Source of the DNA: an uncultured Campylobacter sp.
GTDB taxonomy: Bacteria > Campylobacterota > Campylobacteria > Campylobacterales > Campylobacteraceae
NCBI GenBank assembly: GCA_938046705.1
Contig: CALIWP010000109.1
Coordinates: 1 to 7,998 of the forward strand
Direction of reading: 5' to 3'
DNA: 7,998 bases
The notes under the pieces were generated by a model. That model had not been told where the DNA came from. It did not search any database and saw only the letters and a list, made by a program, of their open reading frames with translations. This document shows positions 5,824 through 7,998 of this stretch, in pieces. How positions within the stretch are numbered: the first letter of the stretch is position 1; the number at the start of each line of letters is the position of its first letter. The position numbers were made by a program, and so were the translations under genes.

Positions 5824-6201
5824 ATGAAACAATACGAAGAACCGGTCTATCTAATAAGCGTCGTAGCCAAGGTACTCTCCATACATCCGCAGACGCTGCG
5901 CCAATACGAGCGCGAGGGGCTATTAGAGCCATCAAGAACCGAGGGCAAGATGCGCCTTTACTCGGAAAAAGATATGGACCGTATCAAGATGATACTGCGC
6001 CTAACGCGCGATCTAGGAGTAAATTTAGCGGGCGTTGATATCATCTTGCAGCTAAAAGATCAGATCGAGCAGTCTGAAGTCATGATAAAACAGATGAAAG
6101 AGGAGCTAGCTAAAATGGAGCAGGGCGGCGTGCCGTCTAAAAAGGCTCTGGTAAAGCGCAAAAATAGCTTTGATCTCATCTTTTATGATGATAAAAATTA
6201 A
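5824..6201 (+). CDS. hspR: Heat-shock repressor HspR (MerR family)
   Basis: HspR represses chaperone operons (dnaK, groESL, clpB or cbpA, depending on the species) and is released on heat or misfolding stress. The protein is 125 aa, the usual length. The MerR-type helix-turn-helix is near residues 10-30. The family signature HPQTLRQYEREGLLEPSRT spans 21-39, followed by the wing with MRLYS (43-47) and the second DNA-contacting helices. A heptad-like helix from about 76 to 98 should form the dimer coiled coil. The C-terminus is a short basic tail with no effector-binding domain. The gene starts one base after the cbpA stop, with a strong GGAGG (5813-5817) inside the end of cbpA, so the two are co-transcribed and coupled. 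A HAIR-like site at the cbpA promoter suggests self-control. Confidence 0.95.
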   Translation: MKQYEEPVYLISVVAKVLSIHPQTLRQYEREGLLEPSRTEGKMRLYSEKDMDRIKMILRLTRDLGVNLAGVDIILQLKDQIEQSEVMIKQMKEELAKMEQGGVPSKKALVKRKNSFDLIFYDDKN

Positions 6202-6202
6202 T

Positions 6203-6223
6203 CCTTTTTATCCGTTAAAAAGG
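6203..6223 (+). terminator. AT-rich hairpin after hspR
   Basis: CCTTTTTA (6203-6210) and TAAAAAGG (6216-6223) form a perfect 8-bp stem with a 5-base loop just after the hspR stop. No T-run follows directly; the nearest is at 6239-6245, some 15 bases on. It may be a weak terminator of cbpA-hspR, or a structure that lets part of the transcription continue into the antiporter gene. Confidence 0.35.
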
Positions 6224-6230
6224 TAAAATC

Positions 6231-6239
6231 TGGTAGAAT
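6231..6239 (+). promoter_or_regulatory. Possible extended -10 promoter of the antiporter gene
   Basis: TGGTAGAAT fits the extended -10 form TGnTATAAT with one mismatch. No -35 is evident, as the position is taken up by the hairpin after hspR. It would give a leader of about 80 nt to the ATG at 6327. Support is weak, and read-through from cbpA-hspR is the alternative. Confidence 0.3.
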
Positions 6240-6277
6240 TTTTTTACAAAACGCGCCAAATTTGAGGCTTTAAGTGT

Positions 6278-6289
6278 GCTAAATTTAGC
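6278..6289. repeat. 12-bp palindrome GCTAAATTTAGC, copy 2
   Basis: Identical to the palindrome at 3145-3156. It lies 37 nt before the antiporter start codon, inside the predicted leader. In RNA it has no room for a loop, so if it functions it would be as a protein site on DNA. Confidence 0.45.
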
Positions 6290-6326
6290 CTTAAATTTGC
6301 CCCGCTTTGAACCCAAATGAGGCACA

Positions 6327-7772
6327 ATGTTAGAAACTTTTTTACTATTTTTCTCTATCCTACTTATCGCTTGTATCGTCTCTAGCAAGGTTTCAGATAG
6401 ATTCGGTATCCCGTCGTTAGTCGTATTTTTGGCGGTTGGGATGCTGGCTGGCTCGGACGGACTGCTAGGCATCGCCTTTGATAGCCAGCTCATCGCTCAT
6501 GATGTGGGCATAATCGCACTTATTTTTATCCTCTACACTGGCGGGCTTGATACGAATTTAAAATCGATAAAGCCTATCATGATGAGTGGCATCATGCTCG
6601 CGACCGTTGGCGTCGTGCTGACGGCGGCTCTGGTCGCACTTTTGGTTAAATTTTTACTAGGGCTAACTTGGCTTGAAGCCTTGCTTTTTGGAGCGATCAT
6701 CTCCTCGACCGACGCTGCGGCGGTGTTTGCGATCCTTGGAGCGAAGGAAATTTTGCTAAAAAATAACATCCGACCGCTTTTGGAGCTAGAGTCTGGATCA
6801 AACGATCCGATGGCGATTTTCCTCACTGTCACAATGATACAAATCATCGCCCTAAACACCGTCCCAGACGCCTCTGACATCACTCTCGCACTCATCAAGC
6901 AGTTTTTACTCGGCGGGCTGATGGGCTATGTATTTGGCGTCGCGCTACCTGGGCTTTTTAACCGTCTAAGGCTTGAGTACTGGGGGCTATATCCTGTTTT
7001 TTCGATGGCTTGGGTCATGCTTTTATACGTGCTAGCGGGCAAGGTCGGCGGCAACGGCTTTTTGGCCGTTTATATCGCGGGTATGTTTATAAATAAAAAA
7101 GAGTTCGCGCATAAGAAAAATTTGATCGGTTTTCACGACGGTATCGCGTGGGCGATGCAGATCGTCATCTTTTTGACGCTGGGACTTTTGGTAAATCCTT
7201 CTCAGCTGCCCGCCGTCGCGCTTGCGGGCACAGTGATCGCGTTTTGGATCATGTTCGTCGCGCGTCCTATGGGCGTTTTTCTCTCGCTTTTACTTTCTAG
7301 ATACAATATCAAAGAAAAGATGTTTATCTCATGGGTCGGGCTTAGAGGCGTCGTTCCTATCGTACTTGCGACCTATCCGTTCGGGGCAAATTTGCCAAAC
7401 TCGGAGCTGATTTTTAACACGATATTTTTCGTCGTGTTCGTCTCGATCATCATCCAAGGCATGACGCTAGAAAAGGTCGCGCAAAAATGCGGCGTCAAAG
7501 AAGAGGTCGTAGCCGAAGAGGTCGAGATGTCGAACTTGCCGATCTTTTACCACACTTTACGTCAGCACACCATACGCTTTGACGCCGAAGTCGTCGGTAA
7601 AAACCTAGCCGAGCTCGAGCTTCCTAGCGACTTTTTGGTGCTACTCATCAAGCGAAAGGGCGAATACATCAAACCGACGGGCTCATCAGTATTTGAGGAT
7701 GGCGACTTGCTACTGATCCAGTGCGAGGACGAAAACAAATATAACGAAACCTTAAAGACTTTTACGGCGTAA
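6327..7772 (+). CDS. NhaP2-type K+/H+ (or Na+/H+) antiporter, CPA1 family
   Basis: This inner-membrane protein of 481 aa would exchange cytoplasmic K+ or Na+ for protons and so help in pH and ion balance. About 12 membrane helices fill residues 1-380. CPA1 signatures are ISSTDAAAVF (125-134, with D129), ESGSNDPMA (155-163, with the Asn-Asp pair at 159-160) and WVGLRGVVP (336-344). Residues about 410-480 form a TrkA-C (RCK_C) domain, usually a ligand-sensing module. E. coli NhaP2/CvrA has a further C-terminal domain and is near 580 aa, so this is a shorter form. The gene in this position in C. jejuni (Cj1231) is called kefB, but the motifs here point to CPA1 rather than to glutathione-gated KefB/KefC, so I give no symbol. 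The ATG has a modest GAGG four bases upstream. Ion preference cannot be read from sequence. Confidence 0.88.
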   Translation: MLETFLLFFSILLIACIVSSKVSDRFGIPSLVVFLAVGMLAGSDGLLGIAFDSQLIAHDVGIIALIFILYTGGLDTNLKSIKPIMMSGIMLATVGVVLTAALVALLVKFLLGLTWLEALLFGAIISSTDAAAVFAILGAKEILLKNNIRPLLELESGSNDPMAIFLTVTMIQIIALNTVPDASDITLALIKQFLLGGLMGYVFGVALPGLFNRLRLEYWGLYPVFSMAWVMLLYVLAGKVGGNGFLAVYIAGMFINKKEFAHKKNLIGFHDGIAWAMQIVIFLTLGLLVNPSQLPAVALAGTVIAFWIMFVARPMGVFLSLLLSRYNIKEKMFISWVGLRGVVPIVLATYPFGANLPNSELIFNTIFFVVFVSIIIQGMTLEKVAQKCGVKEEVVAEEVEMSNLPIFYHTLRQHTIRFDAEVVGKNLAELELPSDFLVLLIKRKGEYIKPTGSSVFEDGDLLLIQCEDENKYNETLKTFTA

Positions 7773-7948
7773 ATTTGAGGTAGCGTCGGTTTAAATTTAC
7801 TGCCGTTAGCGCTAAATTTGATCTTGCGGCGATCAGATAAATTTGGCGCAAATTTACGAATAAAAAGCAAAAAAGGAGGGCGGGCTTTATTTTCTACTTT
7901 GGTGCGGCGATCGGCCGTTTGCATAAAATTTAAAGAAAGGAAATAGAA
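7773..7948. other. Intergenic gap after the antiporter gene
   Basis: This 176-nt gap holds no gene that I can support. It has five further AAATTT words beyond the one overlapping the antiporter stop codon. TGCGGCGATC occurs twice (7825-7834 and 7903-7912). AAAGC (7864-7868) and GCTTT (7884-7888), followed by ATTTTCT, could form a weak terminator, but the loop is 15 bases and the stem only five. TAAAAT at 7924-7929 might be a -10 for the next gene, without a -35. Confidence 0.4.
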
Positions 7949-7998
7949 ATGAAATTTAAGGATTTGACCTTATCTACATTTTCAAGCGCATTTCGTAG
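7949..7998 (+). CDS. 5' end of an unidentified gene (partial)
   Basis: An ATG at 7949 with AAGGA seven bases upstream (7937-7941) opens a frame that runs to the window edge. Only 16 residues are visible, MKFKDLTLSTFSSAFR. This is too little to assign a family, and it does not yet look like a signal peptide. The good ribosome site is the main support for a real gene. Confidence 0.5.
   Translation, partial: MKFKDLTLSTFSSAFR

Noticed and set aside
5042..5935. Open frame of 297 codons on the minus strand, antisense to cbpA and the start of hspR
   Set aside because: It lies wholly opposite a clear J-domain protein and hspR. The translation is a low-complexity Ser/Pro/Leu mix typical of a shadow frame.
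7864..7895. Terminator after the antiporter gene
   Set aside because: The stem is five base pairs around a 15-base loop, too weak to call as a terminator.
1..7998. Phase-variable homopolymer tracts, common in Campylobacter surface genes
   Set aside because: I saw no G or C run long enough for slipped-strand switching; the A and T runs are short and intergenic or within normal codons.

Overview
The window looks like chromosomal DNA of a Campylobacter species. The gene order htrA / cbpA-hspR / cation antiporter, with a sensor-regulator pair behind htrA, matches from memory the C. jejuni locus Cj1226c-Cj1231 (cprS, cprR, htrA, cbpA, hspR, 'kefB'). The DNA is clearly richer in G+C than C. jejuni, and its intergenic regions are full of the word AAATTT. 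This fits the higher-GC oral/gut group (C. showae, C. rectus, C. curvus and relatives). That species-level guess is inference.

Layout. Positions 1-921 hold the 3' end of an unrecognised gene and a complete 231-aa cysteine-rich protein of unknown function, both on the + strand. They converge on a minus-strand block at 1106-4774. Read in the direction of transcription, this block is htrA (periplasmic protease/chaperone), an intrinsic terminator, a roughly 300-nt spacer with its own promoter, cprR (OmpR-type response regulator) and cprS (sensor histidine kinase). A 175-nt divergent promoter region (4775-4949) separates htrA from the plus-strand unit cbpA (zinc-finger-less DnaJ-like co-chaperone) and hspR (MerR-type heat-shock repressor). 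After a 125-nt gap comes a CPA1/NhaP2-type cation/proton antiporter with a C-terminal TrkA-C domain. The first 16 codons of another gene close the window.

Function. The locus pairs cell-envelope quality control (HtrA, with CprRS beside it) with cytoplasmic protein folding (CbpA) and its repressor (HspR), back to back across one short promoter region. That region holds a perfect sigma70-type -35/-10 pair for cbpA. A degenerate HspR-like inverted repeat overlaps its -35. On the htrA side there is an 11-bp-spaced direct repeat of the kind OmpR-family regulators use. Both operators are inferences from sequence.

I see no tRNA, rRNA, CRISPR array, insertion sequence or phage gene, and no wholly new multi-gene system. 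The least explained items are the 231-aa Cys/His-rich protein, the very high density of AAATTT in four of the five intergenic gaps of more than 100 nt (with two copies of an identical 12-bp palindrome), and the regulatory layout of the htrA/cbpA promoter region.
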